Source: Fistulifera solaris
Lineage: Eukaryota > Bacillariophyta > Bacillariophyceae > Naviculales > Stauroneidaceae
Assembly (NCBI GenBank): GCA_030295235.1
Contig: AP026130.1
Span: forward strand, 1,240,001 to 1,304,000
Direction of reading: 5' to 3'
Length of the DNA: 64,000 nt
A program made the translations under genes and the position numbers. The notes under the pieces were generated by a model. It did not search any database. It was given only the letters and a program-made list of their open reading frames with translations, and had not been told where the DNA came from. Of this stretch, positions 1-11,081 are shown piece after piece; within the stretch, counting starts at the first letter, position 1; every line of letters starts with the position of its first letter.

Positions 1-327
1 TCCTGCGAGAATCTTATAATGCATCTCCAATTGCGAGTAAGCGTCCTTTCCGCGTCGCAAACTGATCTCGTCATCGGCACCGGAATCCAAATAATCAAAG
101 ACCATCTAAAAATGGGATGTATTGTAAGACGATTATAGATTCGACGATTCATTCGAAACAACTCTCTCCTTCTTTACCTTATGAGCCCGAGATTTAGCAA
201 TCAATCGAAGATCCGCAATGTTGACGGCCTTCTTCAGCCGGGCCTTGTAAGGCGCATCAAAGACAGCGCCCAAGGGGATCTTTTGAAGAAACTTGTGAAC
301 TCCGTACTTGTGGGGATTGAAAATCAT
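1..327 (-). CDS. FMN-dependent 2-hydroxy-acid oxidase/dehydrogenase, 5' part
   Basis: This is the N-terminal part of a flavin (FMN) 2-hydroxy-acid oxidase of the glycolate oxidase / L-lactate dehydrogenase family, which oxidises glycolate or lactate. The gene runs off the left edge. Exon 1 is 327-178 and exon 2 starts at 105, with a 72-bp GT-AG intron in phase 0. The readable protein contains the family's N-terminal block IADLRLIAKSRAH, then FDYLDSGADDE and SLRR-K-AYSQLEM, which begin the TIM barrel. The first in-frame ATG is at 327; the open frame runs further up but only from non-ATG codons. In diatoms such enzymes are mitochondrial or peroxisomal and take part in photorespiration; the exact substrate cannot be told from this fragment. 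TGACGT motifs lie 180-275 bp upstream. Confidence 0.85.
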
Positions 328-506
328 GTTGGCAGCAACAAAAGTCAATCAATGTGAATGTACAAACTGAATAGGAATGGAACAAAGAACTATATTGTTC
401 TCTTTTATCGTCAACGACAAGGTGTTTTTTGTGTTGCTGTTTGTTGGCTTGCAAATCAAGGCGAAATTTTGTTGGAGTGCTTTTGCGACGAGGAAATGCA
501 ATGCTT

Positions 507-600
507 ACGTCATCGTACTTTTTGCGCGTATTTTCGGTCGCGTGGCTTGGCGATCTTCGTGTTCAATGACGTGGAAAAAACGATGACAGTAATGACGTCA
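507..600. promoter_or_regulatory. Cluster of three TGACGT (CRE/CCRE-like) sites
   Basis: ACGTCA at 507-512, TGACGT at 567-572 and the full palindrome TGACGTCA at 593-600 lie within 94 bp, upstream of the oxidase gene that starts at 327 and reads left. The only other flanking gene ends here (3' end at 765), so the cluster can only serve the oxidase. The same hexamer is the known CO2/cAMP-responsive element of diatom promoters. Whether it works here is inference. The rest of 349-764 shows no coding signal. Confidence 0.5.
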
Positions 601-764
601 TGAACGGCACTTGTAACGCAAACGCTAGTGAAACTATGTTCGTAAGAGCTCGACTTAAATAATTTTTCACAATATTTGCATGCAATAAAAACCATTTGCA
701 TTATTATGCGATTATTATGAAAGCTACACAAATACAAAAACAAAACAAAATGAAGGACTGTCTT

Positions 765-2397
765 TCATCGCACGTAAACCGGCATGTCGGCCATGATCTC
801 GGAATAATCTTCACTCTCGGAGTACTCGGAGTCGTACTCGGAATCATCGTCACTGCCCGATGATTCTTCTTCGTCATTTTCGGTGGATGGATCCGTTACA
901 GCAGTGCCCATAGAAGAGCGCTTGGATAGCTTTGAAACGATGATGCGAGGAGACGTCTTGACAATGATGGGTTCCGATGGTGAAGGCTTGGCTTGACGTT
1001 GAGGAGACAAGGGCGGCATGGTCGCTAAACCAGCCAACAATTCGTTCATCTCATCGGCATCCATGATATCATCATCGGAACTGTAATCCGAATCAGAGTC
1101 GTAGTCACTGTCTGAATCTTCTTCGGAGCTTTCGCTTAGAAGCTCATGCATTCTGGCATGATTACTTTGACTCATTTTCGCCATGGGTACTTCTTGAATG
1201 GGCTCAATCTCTAACTCGTGCAGTGTTTCGAGCTCGGCCTTGGTGGGTCCTGCCAATGTGGCCAAAATGTCATCCATATCATTCATATCAAAGGAACGCT
1301 CGGTGAGATTCAGCATAGTGGCCGTAAACACGCGTTCGGAGATTTCGCGCTCCGTCTCTTCCACTTCTTCCAAGTTCTCGTGTCGCAGCAGTAGAGCTTC
1401 TTCGGGCTCCATTGTGCCGCACACCACCAATTGGGCGAGTTCCGGTGTCAGGGCATGTTTCGGATTGGCGATAGGACAGGAGTTGGCTGGGGATCGAACA
1501 AGTGCGGACTGGGGTCGCACACTGTTCGGCGATCGTTGTGGCCAAAAATGTCCTTCTTTTCTTCAAAGAAATCGATCCATTGTTTCCAGTGCTCTTTGCG
1601 AGCACAAGCGAGAGGAGGGTTCTGTCGGCTGTCATTCATGAACAGCATGTCAATGTCTTCTCGTAACAACAGTTCGACGGTGTCAAACGCTGGCTGGCTG
1701 GCCCAGAAGACGTCGTGGAGTAAAGTTCTACCCAACGTGTCAGCAACCTCAAATCGGCATCCATACTTCTTAAACAAGTTCAGTAATTCCGTGTCACCGC
1801 GTCGGGCAATCATGTGGATCAGCGATTCTCCTTGTTTGCTGCAAGGGTTCGCGCTGATTCCTGCTTTGAGCATGGCTTCAATCTCAGTCAAGCGGCGATT
1901 GCGCACCAAGTTGACCAGATTTACATCGTAGCTGGCAATCTGAAAGGGGGTGGGTTTGTTGAAATAGCCGCAGCTACTTGAATCGTGACGGTTTGTAGAA
2001 TAGCCACGGGAAGACAACAATCGATCGAGATACGTCTGTGGCGATTCAGTTTCGATAGTCTGCGCAGATGCGTCATGTAAGAACCTTCGCGAGTGTCGAT
2101 GAATGATGGCTATCGGAAAGGTATTCTTACCTGAACAGGAGGCTTCAGAACCGGGCTTTCTACTTCGTTCCTTTCCTCCTTCAGTGCATCTAAACGACCA
2201 GTCCTTCGAGTTGCTTTTACTGTTTTGTCGAGCGATAATCGCTCCGTCTTTCCTTCAGCATGACGGTTCTTGAACCACTTAGTGAAAAAGTTTTTATTGC
2301 TTCCTTTTCTCATTACTTCGTTCGACGGAAGTTGCAAAGCAGATTCCAGTGTCTCCGGAATCTCTGGCGGAAGAGTTTCAATGGTAAGAGGGTTCAT
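765..2397 (-). CDS. Ankyrin-repeat protein with acidic C-terminus (copy A)
   Basis: Exon 1 is 2397-2131 and exon 2 is 2059-765, separated by a 71-bp GT-AG intron; the product is about 520 aa. Residues about 130-230 hold ankyrin-type helices (GESLIHMIARRGDTELLNLF, then DTLGRTLLHDV). The C-terminal third is a low-complexity Asp/Ser/Glu tail. It is a tandem paralogue of the gene at 3162-4657 and shares the FF--W---R N-terminal motif, the ankyrin block, a KQWI-F segment and a DEMNELL motif. One base is missing in the frame near 1490-1493 (a CCCC run on the coding strand): upstream homology reads in one frame and downstream homology in another. Adding one base gives a whole number of codons. Partner and role are unknown. 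Confidence 0.75.
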
Positions 2398-3161
2398 TGT
2401 CAATGCAAAGCTTTCGTTGCTTTGCTTGTTGTCAAGAATGTAGTTTTTGCGTCGGTTCGAAAAGAATGGCGAGGCAAAGAAGAGGCAAATGACGATGATG
2501 GTCCACGAAATGTCAAGAGATCAAGACCAAGCAAAGGTGCAAGAATGCAAATCCTCCGCCGCAGAAACTCGTCATAATGCGCAATTGCCGTAATGTCCCA
2601 ATGGAGAAGATTTCGCACACGGCCAGTACTTCTTGCGACAGTCTGACGTGTACCACCTTGCCTTCCTACAAGTTCACACTGTTTGTGAAAAGTTTGTTCT
2701 TCACTCACAAAGTCTTATGATGAATGTGTAAGACAGTCATTTCTTTTCTCGAGTATACAATATTGTGTCGTCATTCCTTCGTTCTTTGCCGATGAAACGC
2801 CTTCGTCGAGATTAGGTACTGTAGCTTTAAAATGTACGATGACGAACAGGTCTTGCGCTTCTCGCGAAAAACCGGTTGACGTGGCGCAAATACGATCACA
2901 TCTTTCCGCCGTCCTTCGTTTCTCCGTCCATCTTTTCCACCTAGGTTGACGGCTCCTTCTCTTTAGTCTAGTTTCCCTTGATTCAATAGAGCACATAAGA
3001 ATGGTTGTTCGAGTGTATCTCGATTCTCGATGTCAACCCTAGTGAATAGTCAGGCGTAGAGCTTTGGACGAGTCAAGAAAGCTATGTGCTTCAAAAAACG
3101 GGTCGCAATAAAAAAATTATTGAAAATTGTAACGACCAGCTGTGTTGCCCGATAACACCCT
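2398..3161. other. Intergenic, between ankyrin paralogues
   Basis: 764 bp between the two ankyrin genes. It should hold the promoter of copy A and the 3' end of copy B. The short open frames here have no recognisable domains. A GTACGT donor-like string overlaps the last codons of copy B, so a further 3' exon of copy B here cannot be excluded. Confidence 0.4.
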
Positions 3162-4657
3162 TCATCTGGTCGAACGTACGTGATTTGAAAGCTGAAGTAG
3201 AAGGTTTTCCATCTCATTCATGTCAAAAGTATCGGTTGTGCAGCAAGTATCATCACGGTTCTCATTGTCCGAGGCAAAGCTTTTCGTATCATCGTCGGTA
3301 CTTCGCTCGTCATCGATCGTTTCCTCGCTATCGGATTCATCGGAATCTTCATTGTCGTCCTGAAATGAAACGCATCTACTTTTTGGGAGAGATCTAGCAT
3401 TTTCTGGGGCAATTTGTCCAGCAGCCACCATAGCTGCTTGCTTCGGAGACAGAGCGCCTAAAGGATCCAAAAGTGGACGAGAATCTGGTTCCAGACGAGT
3501 CAGGTCTGGACGTGTAAGCGGTACATCGCCCTGAGGCCAAAATACGTTCTTCTTTGCTTTCAAAAACGCAATCCACTGCTTCCAATAATCTTTGCGGACG
3601 TAAGAAAGGGGCGCTGCTCCGAGGCCATCCACAATATTGAGTAAATTGGCATCTGCCATCAGGATAAGTTCGATGGTGTCAAAACATGGAACTGCCCAGC
3701 ACTAACGGAATGTTAGAAAGAGAAATGAGACAATCATTCTTGAGGATATCGCATATAGATCCATTCATTGTAAACTTACCACTTCGTGTAAAGGCGTGCG
3801 ACCCAAAGAGTCTGCGACCTGGAAACTTGCCCCATATTCGAGAAAAAGCCTGAGCATTTTGCTGTCTCCTCGTCTGCAGAGAAGATGAATCAATGAATCA
3901 CCGGCACTGCTGCAGGGATTGGGAGATATTCCTGCTTGAAGCATCTTTTCGACTGCTTGGAAATCTCCATTCTTGACACGCTCCACCAAAAACGGGTCGT
4001 AGCTGCTAATTTGGAGAGGAGTAGGCCGGTTGCTATAACCCGTCTGTAGAGCTTTGAAACGCTCGGTTGAAAGTCCCCGTGAACGCAGAAAGACATCGAG
4101 ATACCCTTGTGGTGACAGCCAGTTTGTCTAGAAAGGTTAACACAAATTGTTAGGCCAGGTTTGGCTTACAACGTCGAAACAAGTTGCGCTTACCTCTTTG
4201 TCCGAGCTCGTCCCCGATGCAGTCGAGTCGAAACTACGGATCGATTTAGTTGAACAAAGACTGTGATTCGAAGTTGATAAGCTGCTGATTCGACTGTCCT
4301 GGCGACGCATCTTCACATTGATAGTATATTCTTTGGGGGTAATGATACAGTCTCTGGGAGTGATCGTGTATTCTTGTGGAGTTTCTACGCTCTCCTTGCT
4401 GAGAGTGCTTGGTGAATGCACCGTTACAGAATCCGATGAACTTTTCGCGGGAAAAGCTATCTCCGGCTGCAAAACCTTCTGCTTTTGTTTTCCATTTCCA
4501 CGACGCTGAAAGAGCCAGTTTCCAAAGAATACCTTGCTTGCGGATTTATCAGGGGCGGTTGATGAACATCATTTCCTCGATTGGACGCTAAGAAGACAGC
4601 TTGCAAACCAAGAGGAATGCGGCTGCTCTTTTGCTTCATTGAAGTTTCCTCTGTCAT
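3162..4657 (-). CDS. Ankyrin-repeat protein with acidic C-terminus (copy B)
   Basis: Exons are 4657-4194, 4127-3780 and 3701-3162, all phase 0, with introns of 66 and 78 bp; the product is about 450 aa. The ankyrin region contains AGDSLIHLLCRRGDSKML and DSLGRTPLHEV. The tail is rich in Asp/Glu/Ser and ends with a DMNEMENLL motif like that of copy A. The start is the only ATG that opens the frame at 4657. The frame breaks once near 4552-4555 (CCCC on the coding strand); one extra C joins the N-terminus to the FF-NW--QRR segment that matches copy A. One extra exon compared with copy A shows that intron positions have diverged. Function is unknown; such proteins are usually adaptors. Confidence 0.72.
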
Positions 4658-6359
4658 GATGTTTTGGTTTTTGATATCATCAAAGGCTTTGATCTGGTTT
4701 ATGAGGAGCGAGGAGAGAAAATGAGCCGATCCACTCCTTCAACTATCCCGAGAGGATTTCGTTGACATATTTGACATCCCCGCCATTCTTTCTGTCTTGT
4801 CGTCTCGTTTCTTATTGCCCGAGCTGGCTTTAGGCTTCAGTCATTCTGTAGTCATCAAAAACGAACCGTAATCTGCCATCCTTACATTAGTGTATATTAA
4901 AAGCTTGTTATGCCTTTTCCTATTGGAACATTTCTATTATTGCTCTAACTATGACTGTATATTTTAAAAGTACGGTTTGAAAAAATTGATACATTTAGCA
5001 TTCGGACGCTATGAAGGCCCAAAGCGATTGCTGCTTAGAAACTGACTTGCAGTATTAGTTTTTAGGCTCCAGTTTAGAGTTTAGACTCCTTTAGAGACTC
5101 TAGACTTTAGACCACAGACTCTCTCTAGCTTCTAGCTAGAGATTCGCATACGACTCCTCACCTCCTCGTCGGCTATCCGCAATATTTGATTACTTGGAGT
5201 ATGGGCTGCATTTAGAGTTTAGAGATTAGAGGGATTAGATTAAAAAAGAAGTTATGGGACATGGGACTTTGACGCTTCCCTACTCCCCTGCGGATCAATT
5301 GAAAGCGACACCGGATCCCCGAGCCCGAGACCTTAACTTGGTAATTGAATGATCACTTGTTGTAGCACGGGATAATTTGTTCAACGCCTGAAGAACAAAG
5401 AACGTAAAAGTCTTGAGGAGTTTGGAGAAATAGCAATTCATAATGCAGTTTATGAATACGTGATCGACAATTTCTACAGATTAAGAAACATAAAAAATAT
5501 ACAAGACAAAGCCGCACAGACCACACAGCGCTTGTCTCTAGTTCGAGCCATGACAATAGTTTTCCCGTTGTTCCTCGTTCCGCGTTCAGTGGCGATCTTG
5601 GTTCGTGATCCGTATCTAAAGTTCGACCCTTTTTAGGATCGAGTTCGACTCCCACATCATACTTTAACAACAGTCCATGCAACTGCAACAATGCACTACC
5701 ATGCAATTATAGCAGACACGCCAAATACTAATTATGATTACAATCAATAAGAAGATCATTGGCTCAGCACAAGATATCGACCGCGTTTACATTAAACAAA
5801 GAAACTAACAACTAAGCGACAGGGAGCTCCAATGATCCAACATCCAACATCGTCAAACAGCTATTTCTCCTTCTCTATGGAGTAGCTAGAGACTTTATGA
5901 CGAATAGATGTACCAAATTGTCTATATTTTAGTTCGGCCCCTCTACATCGACAAGGTCGTTTACGGCTTTACAAGAAAAAAAGTACCGGGACTGAAATTT
6001 CATTGAGTCACAATTTTTGTTCAGGAAGGCTTATGAGGAAACTAACGCACTTCATTCCAAAACAGAAATACTAGCAACATTCATTTTGGTTTTTGGTCTC
6101 CTAGTATTCTTCTTCTTGGATTCACGATTTGGTGTCTAGCTAAGCCACGGCTCAAATTTATGAATATTTTTGTTGCATACAGTACGTTTTAGACTAGTGC
6201 TAGGGGCAAAGTTAGAACGGCAGTACGTCACGATTTTTTCCACTTTTCGTCATTCGAGCAAAAACTCGTCCTCGGCGTTTGTTTCTATGACTTGGCAATG
6301 GCAAATCCAATCTGATTTGCCTCACTGATAGTTACTTCCTATATTTGATACCAGATAAA
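4658..6359. other. Intergenic with AG/CT-rich low-complexity patch
   Basis: 1.7 kb with no convincing gene. At about 5050-5240 there is a run of near-repeats of TTTAGAG/TCTAGA. A 117-codon open frame on the minus strand (5353-5706) lacks any recognised motif and starts at a non-ATG codon. Confidence 0.4.
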
Positions 6360-7121
6360 ATGAAGTCGTTTCACGCCTTTCTCTTCTTCGCATCCCTTGC
6401 GCATTCCGATGCCTTTTCTGCGTCTCAACCTACGAGAATATCGGTACGGTCAAATATTTGTGAACAGACAGTGAGAATTTCAACTGCAACATGGGCTTTT
6501 CTAAACATTGGTTGTACAATTCAATCACTACAGACTTCTCTTTCAGCTTTCCCCACAGAAGTCATCGCAGTGAGTCCTTGTGGTTGTGTCGAAGCCATAA
6601 CAACATTCATCCGTGAGCTCATCAACTTGTTTCTCTTGGTCGATTTTACTCTTGCAGGCTCTTTCTTCACCCGAAGTCCCCGTTGACGTTTTAGCGGTAA
6701 GTATCCTTACGTGGTCTGGCACGATATATCAACTTCAAGGTCCTTATTCTCACTGCTGCCAAAGAGCTCGGGCGTCCAAGCAAAAGTTGTCGCCACTGGA
6801 GCTGGCGTTGCCGCTGCTTTGGCCGGATTCTTTGGATTCCGAAAGAGTGACAGCACGCCTTCTCCTAGCCCAGCCCCTCCGGTGGCCAAGCCAGAACCCA
6901 TTGACGTTTCTATTCCCTACGATGCCGCTGCGCGTCTCGATTTTACAGCGTGGTTGGCCACCCATCCGGAGGCTGTGAACGACGATACTACCTTTGCGAA
7001 ATTCAAACCCCTTTACGAAGCAAAAGCCGTCGCTGACGTGATTGTCAAGAAACAAATGCGGGATCTCCAGTTGGCGCAAGATGCCGCCGCTGCGGCAGCG
7101 AAAGCGTTGGACGAGCTTTGA
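6360..7121 (+). CDS. Predicted plastid-targeted small protein
   Basis: Four exons (6360-6443, 6534-6569, 6659-6697, 6765-7121), all phase 0, joined by GT-AG introns, give 171 aa. Exons 2 and 3 are micro-exons of 36 and 39 nt. The N-terminus is a hydrophobic signal peptide followed by SDAFSAS, the F-containing cleavage motif of diatom plastid bipartite presequences. The mature part has one hydrophobic Ala/Gly segment (VVATGAGVAAALAGFFGF), a Pro/Ser linker, then a helical region with the unusual WLATHPEAVNDD and ending in Ala-rich helices. I do not recognise a family. A membrane-anchored stromal or thylakoid protein is the simplest reading. Confidence 0.7.
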
Positions 7122-7245
7122 GATGATCGAGACGACAACCACTTTTACGTTGAGATATACCGATGCCATCGATACCTTATAAACTAGCGGTTACATGTTT
7201 GTGTATGTTAAATCTTGCAGCTTATGCTGATTCACTAATTAGTTC

Positions 7246-8177
7246 TTAGCGATAGTTGGCATACAAATCTTGGAAGTTGCCCTGGTTGGCTTTTCCCGCC
7301 ATGGAGTTATAGGCCTGTGCCTTTTGACTGTCACCGCTTCCGTACATTTGTTCTTTCTCAGCCTTTTGCGCCTGCAAAGCCATTTGTTGGGCGTATTCCT
7401 GGAAGGATACATAACCATCACCTGGAATGTAAATTGTTAGTGCGTTAATTACAATAGTATCGAGGGCATCGGCATTTCACATCACGTCACGTACCATCAT
7501 GATCAAAGTCCTCAAATTTCGGGTAGTCTTTCTCTTGCAGTCCAGGATAGTTTGATAAGTAATCACGCACATACATATTGAATTCAGCCCGACTGATGCG
7601 ATCGTCTCCGTCGATATCGGGCTGCTTGAATTCGTCATAATCTCTCTGCAAAGCTTCTAATTCGTGTTTCTCCTCCACTTGTAACAGAGCTTGTTGAAGC
7701 TGCTGCACCGCCGATTGCAGTTCTTGATTCTGTTCAGTGAGTTTGTAAACGTCATTGTAGTACTGAGAATAAAGCTCTTTTGTTCCTTTTGAAACTTGGT
7801 TTTCACTTTTTTGACGGCGCGGCTCGAATGATACTTTGCACCCATGAACCATGATGCTCCACAGCCAACGAGAAACTTTCCCCATCCCATTCCGCTATAA
7901 TGACAAAGAGTATGGGGTAAATGCCGACAATGTGAGACGCTTTGAATGTGTTTTACAAGTAAATCAACCGACTCGACGATTTTTCTTACCCTCCTCCACC
8001 GGCAGCTTTGACTTGCTGCCGTTGCGCGTAGTCAGCATATAAATTATCTTGCTGTCCGTAGTCATCTGCGTACTCCTGGTAATCTTGATAGTCGCCATAA
8101 TCAGCATAATCCCCACTTTGCCCTTCAATTAACGAAGTAGAAGCGAGTAGAACGAGAAGTGATGCAAGTAATTTCAT
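7246..8177 (-). CDS. Secreted Tyr/Asp-rich EF-hand protein
   Basis: Exons 8177-7990, 7894-7495 and 7421-7246 give about 254 aa once one base is added near 7780 (an AAAA run on the coding strand). Order of parts: signal peptide (1-19); a Tyr/Asp/Gln-rich stretch of DY repeats; a Gly-rich hydrophobic segment with GMGWGKF; a basic stretch; a predicted coiled coil (NDVYKLTEQNQELQSAVQQL); then two canonical EF-hand loops, DIDGDDRISRAE and DHDGDGYVSFQE. The second loop is split by intron 2. The DxDxDG and Glu-12 ligands are present, so calcium binding in the secretory path or outside the cell is likely. It faces a shorter paralogue at 8569 across a shared 391-bp promoter. Confidence 0.75.
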
Positions 8178-8568
8178 TTTGGAAGTGCAGTTTGATGGTT
8201 TGCTCGACTCGGACGCTCTAGTTACAACCAGAGAAAGGTGAGTGTAGATTGTTTATAATAATAACAACAAAGGAAAAGCTTACAAGTGCATCAACCGATG
8301 TTTGATGGTTGAATTGGCGACCTGTTGAAATTGATATGTCGCGTCTTTTGAGTTTTCACGGCGGCAAAACACGTGGAAGGTGAATCCGTCAACCGTTAGT
8401 TTCCTTTTACTATGGGCATTTGTGTTAGTTTACGTCCCTCCGTCGTCCGCCGCGATCTCGCGATCTATTATTTTCGCATCGGCGGCACAGACGCAATAAA
8501 TACACGTTGCAATTCAAAGACACTTTTGTTTCTCAAAGGACGTCGATACAATAATATTTCGTCTTACC
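8178..8568. promoter_or_regulatory. Shared divergent promoter of the Tyr/Asp-rich pair
   Basis: 391 bp between the start codons of two paralogous genes that diverge from it. No clear TATA box was seen. A shared promoter suggests co-expression; this is inference. Confidence 0.45.
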
Positions 8569-9190
8569 ATGTTATCGCGATTCTGTAATCTCTTTTGCTG
8601 CGTTGTACTCCTCCTGTCGGGCAGAAACGTCCTCGCGCAGAGCTCTTATCAAGATTATGATTACGATCAAGGCTACGACCAAGGATACGAACAGCAGCAA
8701 AGCTACGAGCAAGACACCCTTTACAGTGATTACGCGGCAAGACAGCAAGAAAAGGAGGTTGCCGGGTGAGTCTTTGACGCGTGGAAGCGTAATCTGTATT
8801 TAAAATTAGCTCGGCCTCACATTATGCTCATTATCTTTCCGTTACCGCTTCGTGACCTTATGGCTATTATCTTAAAATTGCCGCGACTTTTGCTTTTCGC
8901 CATGCTATCCGTTTTGTCGCAAACACGCAATTTCATTTTTGTTTTCTTTGTTTCCTTCAATAAAATAGAGCTGCTGGCATGGGATGGGGCAAGATTGCCA
9001 TGGGCGGCGCTTTGGGTTGGGTTCTGGGCGGAAAGTTTCATTCACGACGCGTGACCAAAAACTCAATGCCAAACACAAAGAAGAACAAAAGGCCGTCTAT
9101 CAGCAATACTACAATGATGTGTACGCGCTGCAACAACAAAATGCTGAACTCATCAGTGCACTGGAAAAGTTTGGTGCTCGTGTTCGGTAA
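8569..9190 (+). CDS. Secreted Tyr/Asp-rich protein without EF-hands
   Basis: Exons 8569-8765 and 8969-9190 encode about 139 aa after adding one A in the AAAAA run near 9057-9061. The intron sits at the same place and phase (after GG of a Gly codon) as in the divergent EF-hand paralogue. Parts: signal peptide; DYDYDQGYDQGYE repeats; a Gly-rich GMGWGKIAMGGALGWVLGG hydrophobic segment; then QQYYNDVYALQQQNAEL, matching the coiled-coil start of the neighbour. It stops before the EF-hand region, so it is either a truncated copy or a calcium-independent partner. Role unknown; the shared promoter and coiled coil make a heteromer plausible. Confidence 0.65.
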
Positions 9191-9463
9191 ACATTCTATC
9201 GACATCCTAATTGGAGATAAAGAATTGTTTGCTTTTACCGTCAACTATTATTACAACTCACTGCACTATCGAGAGTTCTATACTGTCTTTTCTAGATGCT
9301 GTTGTAGCTCGTAAAAATGGAAATGCAATATGATGGTTACGTAGAAGTAGTTACACTGCTCGTTACAAGTCTAGTTGACCGAATCACCAAAGATTTCGGC
9401 AAAGAACATTATGCAATATCTTTACACACAACAGGAGACAGACACAATCAAGAAAGATCCTCA

Positions 9464-9946
9464 TCAGTAGTCGATAGCAGAATGGACCCGCCAGTCGACG
9501 GGATTGTCGTCGCGCGAACTCGTCATTTTCGGGGGACTAACAATGTAGTGACTATCGTCAATCTCCTTCTCTCCGCGTTTACGCTTTCCACCAATTTGCT
9601 TGACCTTTTCGTTGATCTTCTTGTGTAGAGGCTTCTTCTTGGTCCCTGCGGACGCCTTCGATGGTTTCTTTGAAGCAAGTTTCGATTTTGCCGGAAATGC
9701 GTCGTCGTCACTCAATCCTTCCTCGCTTTCGTCTTCCGAGGGCAAAGACGAGGCTTTCGTGTCAACAGTGGCGTCATCTTCATCCTTCTCAGCTTTTACA
9801 AACTTGGTGGGGCGCTTTTTCTCTTCGAAATCACTGTCACTGTCCTCACGATAGGTCGCGGCAGATCGACGAGCAGCGTTGCGACGAGGACGACTGTCAG
9901 CACCTTTGCCAGTCTCTTGCCACACTTTTTTCGTCTTAGGAGCCAT
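9464..9946 (-). CDS. Highly charged, probably nuclear protein
   Basis: Single exon, 160 aa, ATG at 9946. It is almost all Lys, Arg, Asp, Glu and Ser, with alternating basic blocks (KKVWQETGKG, PRRNAARRS, GTKKKPLHKK, GGKRKRGEKE) and acidic Ser blocks (EDSDSDFEE, SEDESEEGLSDDD) that look like casein-kinase-2 sites. Several stretches fit nuclear localisation signals. The composition resembles chromatin or nucleolar accessory proteins, but no domain is recognisable. It ends with a Trp/Arg-containing tail (DWRVHSAIDY) that may be a short conserved motif. Confidence 0.65.
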   Translation of the reverse strand: MAPKTKKVWQETGKGADSRPRRNAARRSAATYREDSDSDFEEKKRPTKFVKAEKDEDDATVDTKASSLPSEDESEEGLSDDDAFPAKSKLASKKPSKASAGTKKKPLHKKINEKVKQIGGKRKRGEKEIDDSHYIVSPPKMTSSRDDNPVDWRVHSAIDY

Positions 9947-11081
9947 GGTGAAAGGAAGAAGGAGAAAGAATGAAGTTGTAATTACAAAGATGCAAATGAA
10001 TGAGTGCTTGCCCTTTTGCTGTGAAGATTATGCTGGCAATCGATGAGCATTGCTTCTTGCTCGAACGCGCGCTTGTTATTTTTCACGTCGTTTTTGTTCC
10101 TTCACGTTTCGCGCGCTTCAGCATGAGTTCTATTTCTATCGACAATCAACACCTCTTTCCATCTTACCGGTACCGCATGGTTGCCTTTATTTATGCGCAA
10201 ACCGTCACTCGGAGATAATAGAAAAGTAGATAGTATTATAAAGTAGCTAAGGAGTATATCCTTATAGTGTAGGAACGTGTACCGGACCCAGTTGGAGGGA
10301 GTTTTTTCTGATCGATATGTAACGAATCACAAGTCACGAGCCGTCACTCGTCACTCGTCACACAGCCATGAAGATGAAGTGGGGAACAGAAAATGTCCGT
10401 CTCTCAAACAGAACCGAAATTCGGAACATCTTCGAACAAAGATGCCGTTTCTCACTTCTCCGCTTGCCGGCATTGACGAAGATTACTTAGATCTTAGATA
10501 GGTACAAAGTACAAAGCCTTTAGGACAAAAAGACCTCCATTATTTGATGGTAAAAGGACTTGGCTCCAAACGTGATCGATTGCGGATTGCGGCGAACATC
10601 GGACAACCAACTCCTCACTCCTTATTCCTGATTCCTAACGTAATGCTGTTCTTGTTTCCTAAGCCCGTCAATAACATGGTACGTATTGTACTTTAACATG
10701 TAAGTACCGCACGTGAACCAGGCGGGGGAGTCCATAAGGATAAATTTGTCGTGGACATTTTCGACCTCGTCAAGAACATGTTAGCTACATACTGAAGGGA
10801 TAAGATGCTGTTCATACTCAATTGTACCTTAGCGACTCCTCACAATCTGACTGGACCTTTACATACAAGGGACCAAGAAGTAGACTTTTGAAACGACTTT
10901 ATCGAAACCATGACCGAAATTCTCATCAGGAAAGAAAAAATGGGATACTTTCTCCTTCTCGCTTGAAGCCACGCCGCCGTGGATGACGAGGAAATATGCA
11001 AAAACGCATCGACTTCTCCATAATTCTTGACACCGCTCGCAAACGCACAAGAACAACATCAATCGAAAAGAAAACAAAAGA
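9947..11081. other. Intergenic
   Basis: 1.1 kb, no gene seen. It contains short direct repeats such as GTCACTCGTCACTCGTCAC near 10342 and the dispersed TGCGGATTGCGG motif near 10581. Promoters of both flanking genes probably lie here. Confidence 0.4.

Noticed and set aside
2400-2996. Two minus-strand frames of about 100 codons between the ankyrin genes
   Set aside because: Composition (Arg/Thr/Cys-rich) and lack of homology to the paralogue suggest chance frames.
5353-5706. 117-codon open frame on the minus strand
   Set aside because: No ATG at its start, no recognisable motif, and biased composition; lies in a low-complexity intergenic region.
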